DNA of 14,884 nucleotides from Candidatus Pygmaiobacter gallistercoris (GCA_019113125.1 DXIA01000101.1:1-14884), one strand, 5' to 3'; positions 1 through 7,493 are shown, numbered from the stretch's first letter. The notes: generated from the letters alone by a model not told the origin. A program made the numbers and translations.

Positions 1-54
1 CGGGAACATCGCCTCGACAATCTCAAATCCATCCGCCAAAAACTGATATACCAT
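1..54 (-). CDS. DJ-1/PfpI family protein, N-terminal fragment cut by window edge
   Basis: Only the first 18 codons are present, and the reading frame continues past the left edge. The peptide reads MVYQFLADGFEIVEAMFP. It matches the first beta strand and turn of the DJ-1/ThiJ/PfpI fold, whose members usually begin with a short hydrophobic strand followed by 'G.E..E....D'. The ATG at 54-52 is preceded by a full AGGAGG at 67-62 with 7 nt spacing, which fixes the start. It follows the GNAT gene by 33 bp on the same strand and is probably the last or next gene of that operon. Family members include glyoxalase or deglycase-like enzymes and proteases with a nucleophilic cysteine. That region is outside the window, so the exact activity is open. 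Confidence 0.6.
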   Translation of the reverse strand, partial: MVYQFLADGFEIVEAMFP

Positions 55-87
55 CTTATTGCCTCCTGTTCTGCCGCAGTGCGGCGG

Positions 88-912
88 TTAATCACACATC
101 AGGGACATATTGGGCTCCCCGTCGAGTTTCCTCTCGCCGCGCAGCCAGTACAGCATCCCGTAAGGGATGATCTTTCCCTCGCCGAGAAAGACCTCACCGT
201 ACCGGGGCAGCTCAAGCCGTGCCTTGTCGCAGCCGGTCTGCTGGCGGGCAGCCTCGAGGATCCGGGTCGCCGCCCGGTTGCCGCTCGCCGCGAGCTCCCG
301 GAAGACGAGGGTCTCCCGCTCGGTAAAGAAGACGCCGTACCCCTCCTCGGTCTGCACCGTGGTCGCACCGTCGGTATAGAGGTTTTGCACCATCGCGGCA
401 TGTGCGCCGCCCTCAAACGCGATATAGGGCTGCTCGAGGAACTTCTCCCGTGCGGCGGCAAGCCGGGGCGCGGTCAGGGTGTCGAACTCCGCCTGCGCCC
501 AGAGGTTTGGGCGGATCTCCTTCTCCACAATCCGGTGGTAGAAGAGGGTCTGGTATCCCAGTTTTTCATAGAAACCGAACAGCTTTTCCCCCTCCGGCAC
601 CAGCACCGCGAAGTCGAGTCCGCGGGCCGCCGCGTCGGCGTGGATCTCACCGAGCAGCTCCCGCATGATCCCCTGCCCCCGCAGATCGGCGCGGGTGTTC
701 ACCCCGTAGAGATAGATCCCCCGCAGCCGGCCGAGGGTGACCGGCACCGCGCAGGCAAAGGCCGCGACCTCGCCCGCCCGCTCGGTCAGAAAGATATTCT
801 CAAGGCCGGCAAACCGGTCCAGCACAAAATCGACAAACGCGGCATCGTCGCCGAACGCCTGCTGCCAGAGCGCCTGCAGCGCGGCGCGGTCCCGCTCCTC
901 TGCCTTACGCAT
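88..912 (-). CDS. GNAT family N-acetyltransferase
   Basis: This 274-residue protein has an N-terminal GNAT fold that should move an acyl group from acetyl-CoA to an amine; the substrate is unknown. The acetyl-CoA strand and loop are seen at residues 68-87 (LYGVNTRADLRGQGIMRELL), with the R-G-Q-G pyrophosphate loop at 78-81. The typical closing motif FYEKLGY is at 114-120. The remaining ~150 residues form a C-terminal extension ending in a strand-rich part, longer than a minimal GNAT (~150 aa) and reminiscent of two-domain Eis-like enzymes, though shorter than Eis. The ATG at 912-910 follows a GGGGGAG Shine-Dalgarno. The upstream DUF2156 gene ends only 24 bp away, so both are probably in one transcript. 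Family confidence is high; function is unassigned. Confidence 0.85.
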   Translation of the reverse strand: MRKAEERDRAALQALWQQAFGDDAAFVDFVLDRFAGLENIFLTERAGEVAAFACAVPVTLGRLRGIYLYGVNTRADLRGQGIMRELLGEIHADAAARGLDFAVLVPEGEKLFGFYEKLGYQTLFYHRIVEKEIRPNLWAQAEFDTLTAPRLAAAREKFLEQPYIAFEGGAHAAMVQNLYTDGATTVQTEEGYGVFFTERETLVFRELAASGNRAATRILEAARQQTGCDKARLELPRYGEVFLGEGKIIPYGMLYWLRGERKLDGEPNMSLMCD

Positions 913-936
913 CTTCTCTCCCCCTCTTTGTCCCGC

Positions 937-1833
937 TCAGGCGTTGTCCCGCAGGACTGCGTAATACTTTTTTTCGAGGATCGCCGGGCTGTAGGAGAGC
1001 TTTGCCCTGCGCAGCCCCGCCTCGCCGAGATCCTCCTCCCGGTTGATATACTGGTACTCCCCGCCGAAGGCCCGCGCATACTCCCGGTTGATGATCGGAT
1101 AGGCCCCGTTGACATCGTGCCAGGCCTTCTCGACATGGGTGCCGAGCACCTCGTCCGAGATCTTGCTGCCGTAGCAGAAGGCAACGAGTCCCGCCTCGGT
1201 GCGGATCAGCCCGCCGACCAGACCGAGCTCGAAATAGTGGTCAAAGACCATCTCAATCGCCCGGTGCTCCCGCGCAAGGCCCTCGTCGGCATCGCAGCCG
1301 TAGGTTGCGCACCAGCGGTTGTTGAACTGCCGCACCTCGGGCAGGTTGTCCGGGGTGATCGCCTCGAACTGATACTCGGGGTGATCCTTGACAAACCGGC
1401 TGATGTGGTTGCGCTTTTTCTGGAACTTCTTGCCCGGCAGCTGCTGCAGATCGGGGACCGCGTAGAGGTAGTCCTGGTCGTCCCGCTCCTCCCAGAACCG
1501 GAACCGACCGGGCAGCACCTCTTCGATCCCCTCGATCTCGCTCTCGGGGACGGAGTAGAACATCGGCTCCTTGCCGGCGTCCTGCGCCTCCGCGATGCAG
1601 TCGGTGAGCACCCCCTCAAGGTCCTCCCCGCCGACCGGGTAGAGAAAATGGTGATGGGTATGTCCGATGTTGCGGGCCACGACAAAGCCGCGGTGGTCCG
1701 CGATCTCGGTGCCATAGACGTGGCTCCACATATAGACGTTGGCAAAGGCGAACTCACAGGAGCGGAAACCGGCCCCCTCAAGACGGGGACGCGCCCACTG
1801 GGCGTCCGCTGCTGTGATCTCATGAAACTGCAT
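937..1833 (-). CDS. DUF2156 / phosphatidylglycerol lysyltransferase C-domain protein
   Basis: This 298-residue soluble protein is a stand-alone version of the GNAT-like domain found at the C-terminus of MprF (LPG_synthase_C, DUF2156). In MprF that domain transfers an amino acid from aminoacyl-tRNA to phosphatidylglycerol. Conserved blocks are visible: SCEFAFANVYMW at 25-36, LPGKKFQKKRNHISRF at 132-147, GAYPIINREYA at 243-253, and YINREEDLGEAGLRRAKLSY at 262-281. No transmembrane helices are seen, so it lacks the flippase half of MprF. The ATG at 1833-1831 is preceded by GGGAAGG. It lies 53 bp after the kinase gene and 24 bp before the GNAT gene. The stand-alone clostridial members have no firmly known substrate; aminoacyl transfer to a lipid or other amine is inferred from the family only. 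Confidence 0.85.
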   Translation of the reverse strand: MQFHEITAADAQWARPRLEGAGFRSCEFAFANVYMWSHVYGTEIADHRGFVVARNIGHTHHHFLYPVGGEDLEGVLTDCIAEAQDAGKEPMFYSVPESEIEGIEEVLPGRFRFWEERDDQDYLYAVPDLQQLPGKKFQKKRNHISRFVKDHPEYQFEAITPDNLPEVRQFNNRWCATYGCDADEGLAREHRAIEMVFDHYFELGLVGGLIRTEAGLVAFCYGSKISDEVLGTHVEKAWHDVNGAYPIINREYARAFGGEYQYINREEDLGEAGLRRAKLSYSPAILEKKYYAVLRDNA

Positions 1834-1886
1834 AATAACCTTCCCTTTTTGGTTTTTTATTTGAAATGATTCCCCTCAGCGCACTG

Positions 1887-2549
1887 TTACAAAATCTCCT
1901 CCACCGCCCCGCGCAGCGCGGCGGCGATCTCCTCCACCGGCCGCATTGCGCCGCCGGCGCAGCAGGCGATCCGACGCCAGCCCAGCCGGTCGGCACAGTA
2001 GGTCGCCGCGGCGCGGCTGTGCTCGAGATAGACAAGATCCCGCTCGTGAATATCCTTTTTGGTCTCGTCTCCCCCGTACCTGCCGCTCAGCAGCCGCTGG
2101 CTGACCTGCGGATCCACCTCGAGGTAGAACACCGCATCCGGCTTTGGGATGCCGATCTTTTGGTACTCGAGGTCGAACAGCCAGTCGAGATAGCCGTCCC
2201 ACGCGGTCCGCGGCAGCTTTGAGCACTGGTGCACCGCATTGGATGTGGTATACCGGTCGGCGATCAAAATGCCTCCATCCCGGTAAAAATCCGCCCAGTC
2301 CTTGCGGTAGCTCGCAAACCGGTCCACCGCGTAGAGCACCGACGCCGCATAGGCGTTGACGTCCTCCGGCTTTGGACCGAACTCCCCGGCGAGATACATT
2401 CTGACCGGCCAGCTGGCGTTCGATGCGTAGTTCGGGAAACTGATCTGCCGCACCGGTCTGCCCTGCTGTTCGAGCGCCGCGGCGAGCAGCTTGCTCTGGG
2501 TCGCCTTGCCCGAGCCGTCCAGCCCCTCGATGACGATCAGCTTACCCAT
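1887..2549 (-). CDS. tmk: Thymidylate kinase-like protein (dTMP kinase)
   Basis: This 220-residue P-loop nucleotide kinase is expected to phosphorylate dTMP to dTDP with ATP. The P-loop is GLDGSGKATQ at residues 9-18, the thymidylate-kinase-type DRY motif is D98-R99-Y100 followed by TTSNAVHQ, and a LID-like segment around 155-178 carries R157, K164, K165 and the D-x-H-E-R sequence. Length fits the family (about 200-220). The residue after the P-loop lysine is Ala16, where Ser or Thr is usual in thymidylate kinases; adenylate kinases tolerate Gly there, so activity is still plausible. The ATG at 2549-2547 overlaps the stop codon of thyX by 8 bp, giving translational coupling to the enzyme that makes its substrate. 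A related deoxynucleoside monophosphate kinase is the main alternative. Confidence 0.82.
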   Translation of the reverse strand: MGKLIVIEGLDGSGKATQSKLLAAALEQQGRPVRQISFPNYASNASWPVRMYLAGEFGPKPEDVNAYAASVLYAVDRFASYRKDWADFYRDGGILIADRYTTSNAVHQCSKLPRTAWDGYLDWLFDLEYQKIGIPKPDAVFYLEVDPQVSQRLLSGRYGGDETKKDIHERDLVYLEHSRAAATYCADRLGWRRIACCAGGAMRPVEEIAAALRGAVEEIL

Positions 2550-3330
2550 TGCCCTGCACCAGCATTTCCTTCAGCGCGGCGTAGTGGTCCCGCACCTCGG
2601 CGAACCGGCCGCAGGTCATCGCCCCCTCGGGACAGACCCCCTTCTGGACACAGGAGGGCCCCGCCTTGGCGAACAGCGCCGGCGCGATCGGGTAGACCAG
2701 CCGCAGCATCTCCTCGGCCAGGGCCCGGATCTCCCACTGGGCCCGGTTGCAGCAGCGGTGGGCGAAGAAGTTGTGCAGGCTGCGGGCGTTCATCGTGACG
2801 ATCATCTTGGTGTCGCAGGCGTTGGGCAGTACAAACCGCGCGTCCTCGATCGCCATCTTCTCCGCCTTGCGGGCGGCGGCTTTCTCGTCCAGGCCCTGTG
2901 CCATCAGCGCCTTCTTGTGATCCTCCTTGAGCAGCGCCGCGATCTTCTCGTAGCTCTCGGCCTCTTTTTGCATCATCTCGAGGTAGGCCGCCTTCGCCGC
3001 CTCATTCTTCTCGATCTCGGGGGGCAGCACATACTCGAAGTTCTCCAGCCGGACATACCGCTGGCTCTGCACGCTGTAGGAGGCGATCCGGTGCCGGGTG
3101 ATCTGGGCCAGCAGACTGCGGGAGACCCCCTCGATCGCGAAGGTGAAACTCACATGCTCGGTGGGGCTCTCATGCCCCATCTTGGCGAGCTTTTCGACAA
3201 AGCTGCGGCTCTTCTCCTCATCCAGCCCGTCGAGCAGCTCGTCGACGCTGCAGTGGGCGTAGCAGAGTTTTGCCGCCGCGGCGACGATCTTCTCGGGATC
3301 CGGCGTATAGGCGAGCAGTTGTACCTTCAT
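2542..3330 (-). CDS. thyX: FAD-dependent thymidylate synthase ThyX
   Basis: This 262-residue enzyme makes dTMP from dUMP using methylene-tetrahydrofolate, NADPH and FAD; it is unrelated to ThyA. The diagnostic RHRx7S motif is seen as RHRIASYSVQS at residues 79-89, with Ser89 in the conserved serine position and R91 following. HESPTEHVSFTF (53-64) and NARSLHNFF plus NRAQWEIR (181-189, 195-202) are the other family blocks for flavin and nucleotide binding. The middle has a charged helical stretch (107-163), longer than in Thermotoga ThyX. The C-terminus carries Cys193, 194, 227, 233 and 240, which is unusual against the Thermotoga protein. The ATG at 3330 follows AAGGAAGG. It lies 32 bp after pcrA and overlaps the kinase gene, so the three are probably co-transcribed. 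Confidence 0.96.
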   Translation of the reverse strand: MKVQLLAYTPDPEKIVAAAAKLCYAHCSVDELLDGLDEEKSRSFVEKLAKMGHESPTEHVSFTFAIEGVSRSLLAQITRHRIASYSVQSQRYVRLENFEYVLPPEIEKNEAAKAAYLEMMQKEAESYEKIAALLKEDHKKALMAQGLDEKAAARKAEKMAIEDARFVLPNACDTKMIVTMNARSLHNFFAHRCCNRAQWEIRALAEEMLRLVYPIAPALFAKAGPSCVQKGVCPEGAMTCGRFAEVRDHYAALKEMLVQGNG

Positions 3331-3362
3331 TGGAATCCTTCCTTTCTCGGTTGCAGATGCTG

Positions 3363-5759
3363 TTATTCCAGTTTGGTCAGCGGGGCGTAATTCGCCATCG
3401 TCTTCTTGACGCCGGCGGTGTCAAACCGGATCTCGACGATCGAGTCCCCCGCGATCGGGGTGACCTTGAGCACCACGCCCTGGCCGAACACCTTGTGCTC
3501 GACTCGGTCTCCGGGGGCAAACTTGACGCCGGCGCCCCGCTTTGCCGCAGCCGGCCGCGGTTTCGGCGCAGCGGCGAGGGTGCTGCTTGCCGCGAAACTC
3601 TTAAAGGACATTCCCCTGCCGGCGCCGTGGGGAGTGCTCGATGCCCGGCCGAAGGCGGGTGTGAGGCTCTCCTCGCTCTCGAGCAGATCCTCCCCGATCT
3701 CCCGCAGAAACTGGGATGCGGGATAATGGTTCGTCTTGCCATAGATCATCCGGGTGCGGGCACGGGAGAGATAGAGCTCCTTCTTCGCGCGGGTGATGCC
3801 GACATAGCACAGCCGCCGCTCCTCCTCGAGATCATCGGGAGAATTCTTGCTCATCTCGCCGGGGAAGATCCCCTCCTCCATCCCGACCAGGAAGACATAG
3901 TCAAACTCGAGGCCCTTGGCCGCGTGCATCGTCATCATGACGACGGTGTCGGCCTCCTCGTCGTAGCCGTCGATGTCCGAGATCAGCGCAACCTGCTCGA
4001 GGTAGCCCTCGAGGGTCGCCTCCTCTCCCTGCTCCTGCACATAGGTCTTGACCGCTGAGATCAACTCGCCGAGGTTTTCCAGCCGGGTCTCCCCCTCGTC
4101 CCCCTGTGCCTCGAGCATTCTGCGGTAGCCGCTGCGGTCGATGACGGTGGCGACCAGTTCGTCCAGCGTCTGGTCCTCCGCCGCAGCTGCGAGCTCCTGA
4201 TACAGCGCATAGAAATTTTTGAGCGGGTTGAGCGCCCGGCTCAGCGAGGGATAATCCTCCGCCTCGCCGATCACCTCGAGCAGACTGCAGCCGAGCCCCG
4301 CCGCGATATTCGCCGCCGCATCCATCGTGGCCGCGCCGATCTTGCGGGCCGGCTCATTGATGATCCGCCGCAGCCGCAGATCGTCCTGCGGGTTTGCGAT
4401 CACCGACAGGTAGGACAGGATATCCTTGACCTCCTTGCGGTCGAAGAACCGGTGGCCGCCGACGATTTTATAAGGGATGCCGGCGCGGGCGAAGTAGGTC
4501 TCGATCGGTCCGGACTGGGCGTTCATCCGGTAGAGGACCGCGTGATCCCGCAGCCGGGCCCCCTTTTTGAGGTTCTGCCCGATGATCGAGGCGATGTGGG
4601 CCGCCTCGTCCTGTTCGCTGTCCGCGACATAATACTGGACCTTCTCGCCAAGACCATTGTCGGTCCAGAGGGTCTTGCCCTTGCGCCCGACATTGTTGCG
4701 GATGACCCGGTTTGCCGCCTCGAGGATGTTGGTGGTCGAGCGGTAGTTCTGCTCGAGCCGGATCACCTTCGCACCGGGGAAATGCTGCTCAAAGCTGAGG
4801 ATGTTCTCAATGGTCGCGCCCCGGAACCGGTAGATGCTCTGGTCGTCGTCCCCGACCACGCAGATGTTATTGCTGCCGCCGGCCAGCAGGCTGACCAGCA
4901 AAAACTGGGCGACGCTGGTGTCCTGGTACTCGTCCACGAGGATGTACCGCCAGCGTCTGCGGTACCGCTCGAGGACATCGGGGTTGTCCTGAAACAGACG
5001 CACCGTCTGGTAGATCAGATCGTCAAAATCCATCGCGCCGGCCGACCGCAGCCGCTTGGCATAACCGGCATAGACCTGGGCGATGAGTTTTGCCCGCACG
5101 TCCGACGCGTCCTTCATCGCATCGTCCGGGCCGATCATCTGGTCCTTGAGCCGACCGATCGCCGAGAGGGCCGAGCGGATCGGCAGAAACTTGTCGTCGA
5201 TGTTCTGCTGCTTGTACAGCTCCTTCATCGCCCGCTGGGAGTCATCGCTGTCGTAGATGGTGAAGGCGCTGGGATAGCCCAGATACCCTGCCTCCCGCCG
5301 CAGGATCCGCACACAGGCCGAGTGGAAGGTGCTGGCCACAATCTCCTGCGCGTCGGCGCCGAGTCTGCCCGCGAGGCGGGTCTTGAGCTCCCCCGCCGCC
5401 TTGTTGGTGAAGGTGATGGCGAGGATCTGCCAAGGGCGAACATTGTCCACCGCGAGCAGCCCGGCCAGGCGGGCGGTGAGCTTGCCGCCATTTTCGAGCA
5501 GCCCGCGCAGCTCTGCGAGATCCTGTTCGGTGACGGTGCCGAAGATCTTATCGCTGTCGTGGGCAATGCCGTACCGGACGAGATTTGCGATCCGGTTGAT
5601 CAGTACGGTGGTCTTGCCGCTGCCCGCGCCGGCGAGGATCAGCAGCGGGCCGTTGACGGTGAAAACCGCCTCCCGCTGCACGGGGTTCAATCCGCCGAAA
5701 CTCGCCTCGATCACCCTGCGGCGCAGGGTGAGAAATTCCTGTTCCAGTTTGTTGCTCAT
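3363..5759 (-). CDS. pcrA: ATP-dependent DNA helicase PcrA/UvrD
   Basis: This 798-residue superfamily 1A 3'-5' helicase acts in nucleotide excision repair, replication restart and removal of RNA polymerase or RecA from DNA. Motifs in order: Q motif LNPVQREAV (24-32), Walker A AGAGSGKT (43-50), Ia ITFTNKAA (115-122), II VDEYQD (275-280), III GDDDQSIYRFRGA (303-315), IV EQNYRST (336-342), V MTMHAAKGLEFDYVFLVG (609-626) and VI RRLCYVGITRAKKEL (648-662). A C-terminal Tudor-like RNA-polymerase-binding fold is seen at 745-798 (PGDRVEHKVFGQGVV), after a low-complexity Ala/Ser/Pro linker. About 44 extra residues lie between motifs I and Ia (63-106). The frame stays open upstream to 5858, but ATG 5759 was chosen because translation from 5858 would start upstream of the likely promoter and inside terminator sequence. 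Only a weak Shine-Dalgarno (AAAGGTTGG) precedes it. Confidence 0.97.
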   Translation of the reverse strand: MSNKLEQEFLTLRRRVIEASFGGLNPVQREAVFTVNGPLLILAGAGSGKTTVLINRIANLVRYGIAHDSDKIFGTVTEQDLAELRGLLENGGKLTARLAGLLAVDNVRPWQILAITFTNKAAGELKTRLAGRLGADAQEIVASTFHSACVRILRREAGYLGYPSAFTIYDSDDSQRAMKELYKQQNIDDKFLPIRSALSAIGRLKDQMIGPDDAMKDASDVRAKLIAQVYAGYAKRLRSAGAMDFDDLIYQTVRLFQDNPDVLERYRRRWRYILVDEYQDTSVAQFLLVSLLAGGSNNICVVGDDDQSIYRFRGATIENILSFEQHFPGAKVIRLEQNYRSTTNILEAANRVIRNNVGRKGKTLWTDNGLGEKVQYYVADSEQDEAAHIASIIGQNLKKGARLRDHAVLYRMNAQSGPIETYFARAGIPYKIVGGHRFFDRKEVKDILSYLSVIANPQDDLRLRRIINEPARKIGAATMDAAANIAAGLGCSLLEVIGEAEDYPSLSRALNPLKNFYALYQELAAAAEDQTLDELVATVIDRSGYRRMLEAQGDEGETRLENLGELISAVKTYVQEQGEEATLEGYLEQVALISDIDGYDEEADTVVMMTMHAAKGLEFDYVFLVGMEEGIFPGEMSKNSPDDLEEERRLCYVGITRAKKELYLSRARTRMIYGKTNHYPASQFLREIGEDLLESEESLTPAFGRASSTPHGAGRGMSFKSFAASSTLAAAPKPRPAAAKRGAGVKFAPGDRVEHKVFGQGVVLKVTPIAGDSIVEIRFDTAGVKKTMANYAPLTKLE

Positions 5760-5799
5760 GAAATCTTGTCCAACCTTTTTCTTCTGCAAAATCGGGTTT

Positions 5800-5808
5800 A
5801 TTATAACA
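5800..5808 (-). promoter_or_regulatory. Extended -10 promoter candidate for pcrA
   Basis: On the minus strand TGTTATAAT combines a perfect TATAAT (5805-5800) with an extended -10 TG one base before it. No good -35 box is present at 16-18 bp, where the sequence is a T-rich stretch, which suits an extended -10 promoter. The expected start near 5793 would leave a leader of about 34 nt before ATG 5759. It sits just downstream of the terminator of the decarboxylase unit, as expected for the first promoter of the pcrA operon. Confidence 0.6.
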
Positions 5809-5824
5809 CAAAACCTTCCTGAGA

Positions 5825-5847
5825 AAAAGCCCCGGGCCGGGGGTTTT
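5825..5847 (-). terminator. Possible second (weak) terminator hairpin
   Basis: A short GC-rich hairpin (CCCC/GGGG arms with a GGGCC loop, flanked by AAAA and TTTT that can also pair across a G-G mismatch) is followed on the minus strand by CTTTTTC. It lies just beyond the strong terminator at 5865-5899 and may act as a back-up, or as a leader hairpin upstream of pcrA. The stem is short, so confidence is low. Confidence 0.35.
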
Positions 5848-5864
5848 GCGCCGGGCAAAACGAC

Positions 5865-5899
5865 AAAAAATCCCGGATCGCAACGATCCGGGATTTTTT
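5865..5899 (-). terminator. Rho-independent terminator of the decarboxylase unit (bidirectional)
   Basis: A perfect inverted repeat: arms AAAAAATCCCGGATCG (5865-5880) and its complement (5884-5899) around the loop CAA. The core is a 10-bp GC-rich stem with a run of six T on each side, so it can work on either strand. It starts 16 bp past the stop codon of the beta-subunit gene and should end that transcript before pcrA. Confidence 0.93.
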
Positions 5900-5914
5900 A
5901 TCAGATTACACTGC

Positions 5915-7096
5915 TCAGCTGAGCATGTTGATCAGGATGCCAGCGGCAACCGCGCTGCCGATAACGCCGGCGACGTTCGGGCCCATCGCGTGCATCAGCA
6001 GGAAGTTCGAGGGATCCTCCTTCTGGCCCTCCTTCTGGGAGACACGGGCCGCCATCGGGACAGCCGAGACACCGGCCGAGCCGATCAGCGGGTTGACCTT
6101 GCCGTGGGTGGCCCAGCACATCAGCTTGCCCAGCAGGACGCCGCCCGCGGTGCCGAAACCGAAGGCGATGACGCCGAGCGCGAGGATGTAGAGGGTCTTC
6201 GCATTGAGGAAGGTGTTGGCGCTGGTGGTGCAGCCGACCGAGAAACCGAGGAAGATGGTGATGATGTTCATCAGCTCATTGCCAGCGGTCTTGCAGATCC
6301 GCTCCACGACGCCGGACTCCTTCATCAGGTTGCCGAGCATCAGCATGCCGACCAGCGGCGCAGCGCTGGGCAGCAGCAGCGCGATGACGATGGTGCACAT
6401 GATCGGGAAGATGACCTTCTCGGTCTTAGAGACCGGCCGCAGCTGGGTCATCTTGACCCGGCGCTCCTTCTTGGTGGTCAGCGCCCGCATGATGGGGGGC
6501 TGAATGACCGGAACCAGCGCCATATAGCTGTAAGCGGCAACCGCGATCGCACCCAGCAGATGCGGAGCCAGCTTGGAGGTGACGTAGATGGCGGTCGGGC
6601 CGTCGGCGCCGCCGATGATGCCGATCGAGGCGGCCTCAGCACCGGTAAAGCCCAACATCTTCGCGCCGAAGTAGGTCATGAAGATACCCAGCTGGGCGGC
6701 AGCGCCCAGCAGCAGGCTCTTGGGGTTGGAGATCAGCGGTCCAAAATCGGTCATGCTGCCGATGCCCAGGAAGATCAGCGGCGGGTAGACGCCCAGCTTG
6801 ACGCCGAGGTAGAGCATGTCCGCAAGTCCGCCGTTGTTGAGCACATTCAGGAAATCCGGGTGTCCGGACTCGGTCAAAAAGTACTCCATGTGGATGATGC
6901 CGGAACCGGGCAGGTTGGCCAGCAGCATACCGAAGGCGATCGGCAGAAGGAGCAGCGGCTCAAACTGCTTGACAATCGCGAGATAGAGCAGTACACAGGC
7001 GATGACGATCATCACCAGATAGCGCCAGTCGGCAATCAGGCCGGCAAAGCCGGATTCCTGCGCGATGCCGACGACGGCGTCCAAAAATCCCTGCAT
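5915..7096 (-). CDS. Sodium ion-translocating decarboxylase, beta subunit
   Basis: This 393-residue polytopic membrane protein is the sodium channel/pump subunit shared by oxaloacetate, methylmalonyl-CoA and glutaconyl-CoA decarboxylases (OadB/MmdB/GcdB family). It decarboxylates carboxybiotin and couples this to Na+ export. The family signature [17 protein letters not shown] lies at residues 162-178, with Asp165 at the position of the essential OadB aspartate. The C-terminal [18 protein letters not shown] (369-386) holds the conserved asparagine (N374). About ten hydrophobic segments are evident, with a basic cytoplasmic loop at 208-226. Length is typical for GcdB/MmdB-type proteins (about 370-400). 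The ATG at 7096 follows GGGGGAGG. The small gamma/delta-type subunit gene precedes it by 28 bp, but no carboxyltransferase or biotin carrier is nearby, so the substrate cannot be told. Confidence 0.94.
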   Translation of the reverse strand: MQGFLDAVVGIAQESGFAGLIADWRYLVMIVIACVLLYLAIVKQFEPLLLLPIAFGMLLANLPGSGIIHMEYFLTESGHPDFLNVLNNGGLADMLYLGVKLGVYPPLIFLGIGSMTDFGPLISNPKSLLLGAAAQLGIFMTYFGAKMLGFTGAEAASIGIIGGADGPTAIYVTSKLAPHLLGAIAVAAYSYMALVPVIQPPIMRALTTKKERRVKMTQLRPVSKTEKVIFPIMCTIVIALLLPSAAPLVGMLMLGNLMKESGVVERICKTAGNELMNIITIFLGFSVGCTTSANTFLNAKTLYILALGVIAFGFGTAGGVLLGKLMCWATHGKVNPLIGSAGVSAVPMAARVSQKEGQKEDPSNFLLMHAMGPNVAGVIGSAVAAGILINMLS

Positions 7097-7124
7097 AGTA
7101 GAAAAGCCTCCCCCTTAACTTTGA

Positions 7125-7493
7125 TTAAAACGGCTCGGTGTAGGAATACACCGCAGCCAGGCCCCAGCCGTTGCGGCGGGCAGGCGCCTTTGCAATGCTG
7201 CGAAGGGCGACCGGACCGTCGGACGCCGCGGTGACCGCGGCGCTGATCGCCGCGACAACCTCACCCGGGATTCCTGCCTGCACGGCCGGTGCGGGTGCGG
7301 GTGCTGCGGCTGCCGGCGCGGGCTTTGCCGCGGGGGCGCTCTCAACCTTGACAGACTGAGCCTTGGCGTTCTTCTTCTTGTCGATGCCGACAAAGATCAC
7401 ACCCTGAACGATGATGATCAGATAAAGAAGAATCAGAATCGCAAAAACCAAGACCAAGCCTGTAACAATAACAGTAACGATACTCGGCTCCAT
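7125..7493 (-). CDS. Sodium-pump decarboxylase gamma/delta-type small subunit (OadG/MmdD/GcdD-like)
   Basis: This 122-residue protein has one N-terminal membrane helix (about 5-34, IVTVIVTGLVLVFAILILLY), a short basic patch (KKKNAK), an Ala/Pro-rich linker (52-71) and a C-terminal domain (74-122) with EVVAAISAAVTAA and a conserved-looking NGWGLAAV. This order fits the small assembly subunit that joins the membrane beta subunit to the carboxyltransferase and biotin carrier. The linker is shorter than in biotin-carrier proteins, and no biotinylation MKM motif is seen, so this is not the carrier itself. The ATG at 7493 has AAGGAGG about 10 nt upstream and a near-consensus promoter. Identification rests on layout and on its place directly before the beta subunit, since these small subunits are poorly conserved. 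Confidence 0.82.
   Translation of the reverse strand: MEPSIVTVIVTGLVLVFAILILLYLIIIVQGVIFVGIDKKKNAKAQSVKVESAPAAKPAPAAAAPAPAPAVQAGIPGEVVAAISAAVTAASDGPVALRSIAKAPARRNGWGLAAVYSYTEPF

Noticed and set aside
73..85. Small GCCGCA/TGCGGC dyad between the GNAT stop and the DJ-1 start
   Set aside because: Six-base arms with a one-base centre and no T-run; too short for a terminator, and the next gene has its own strong ribosome site close by.
79..1869. A 596-codon plus-strand frame opposite the GNAT and DUF2156 genes
   Set aside because: Same codon-aligned antisense effect; it runs through both genes and the gap between them, has no domain, and conflicts with two clear families on the other strand.
5760..5858. 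N-terminal extension of PcrA by 33 residues
   Set aside because: The extension lies in terminator and promoter sequence, lacks a ribosome site, and resembles no PcrA N-terminus.
4452..7234. Long plus-strand frames opposite pcrA and the decarboxylase beta subunit
   Set aside because: Antisense shadows of well-identified genes, with low-complexity composition and no fitting ribosome site.
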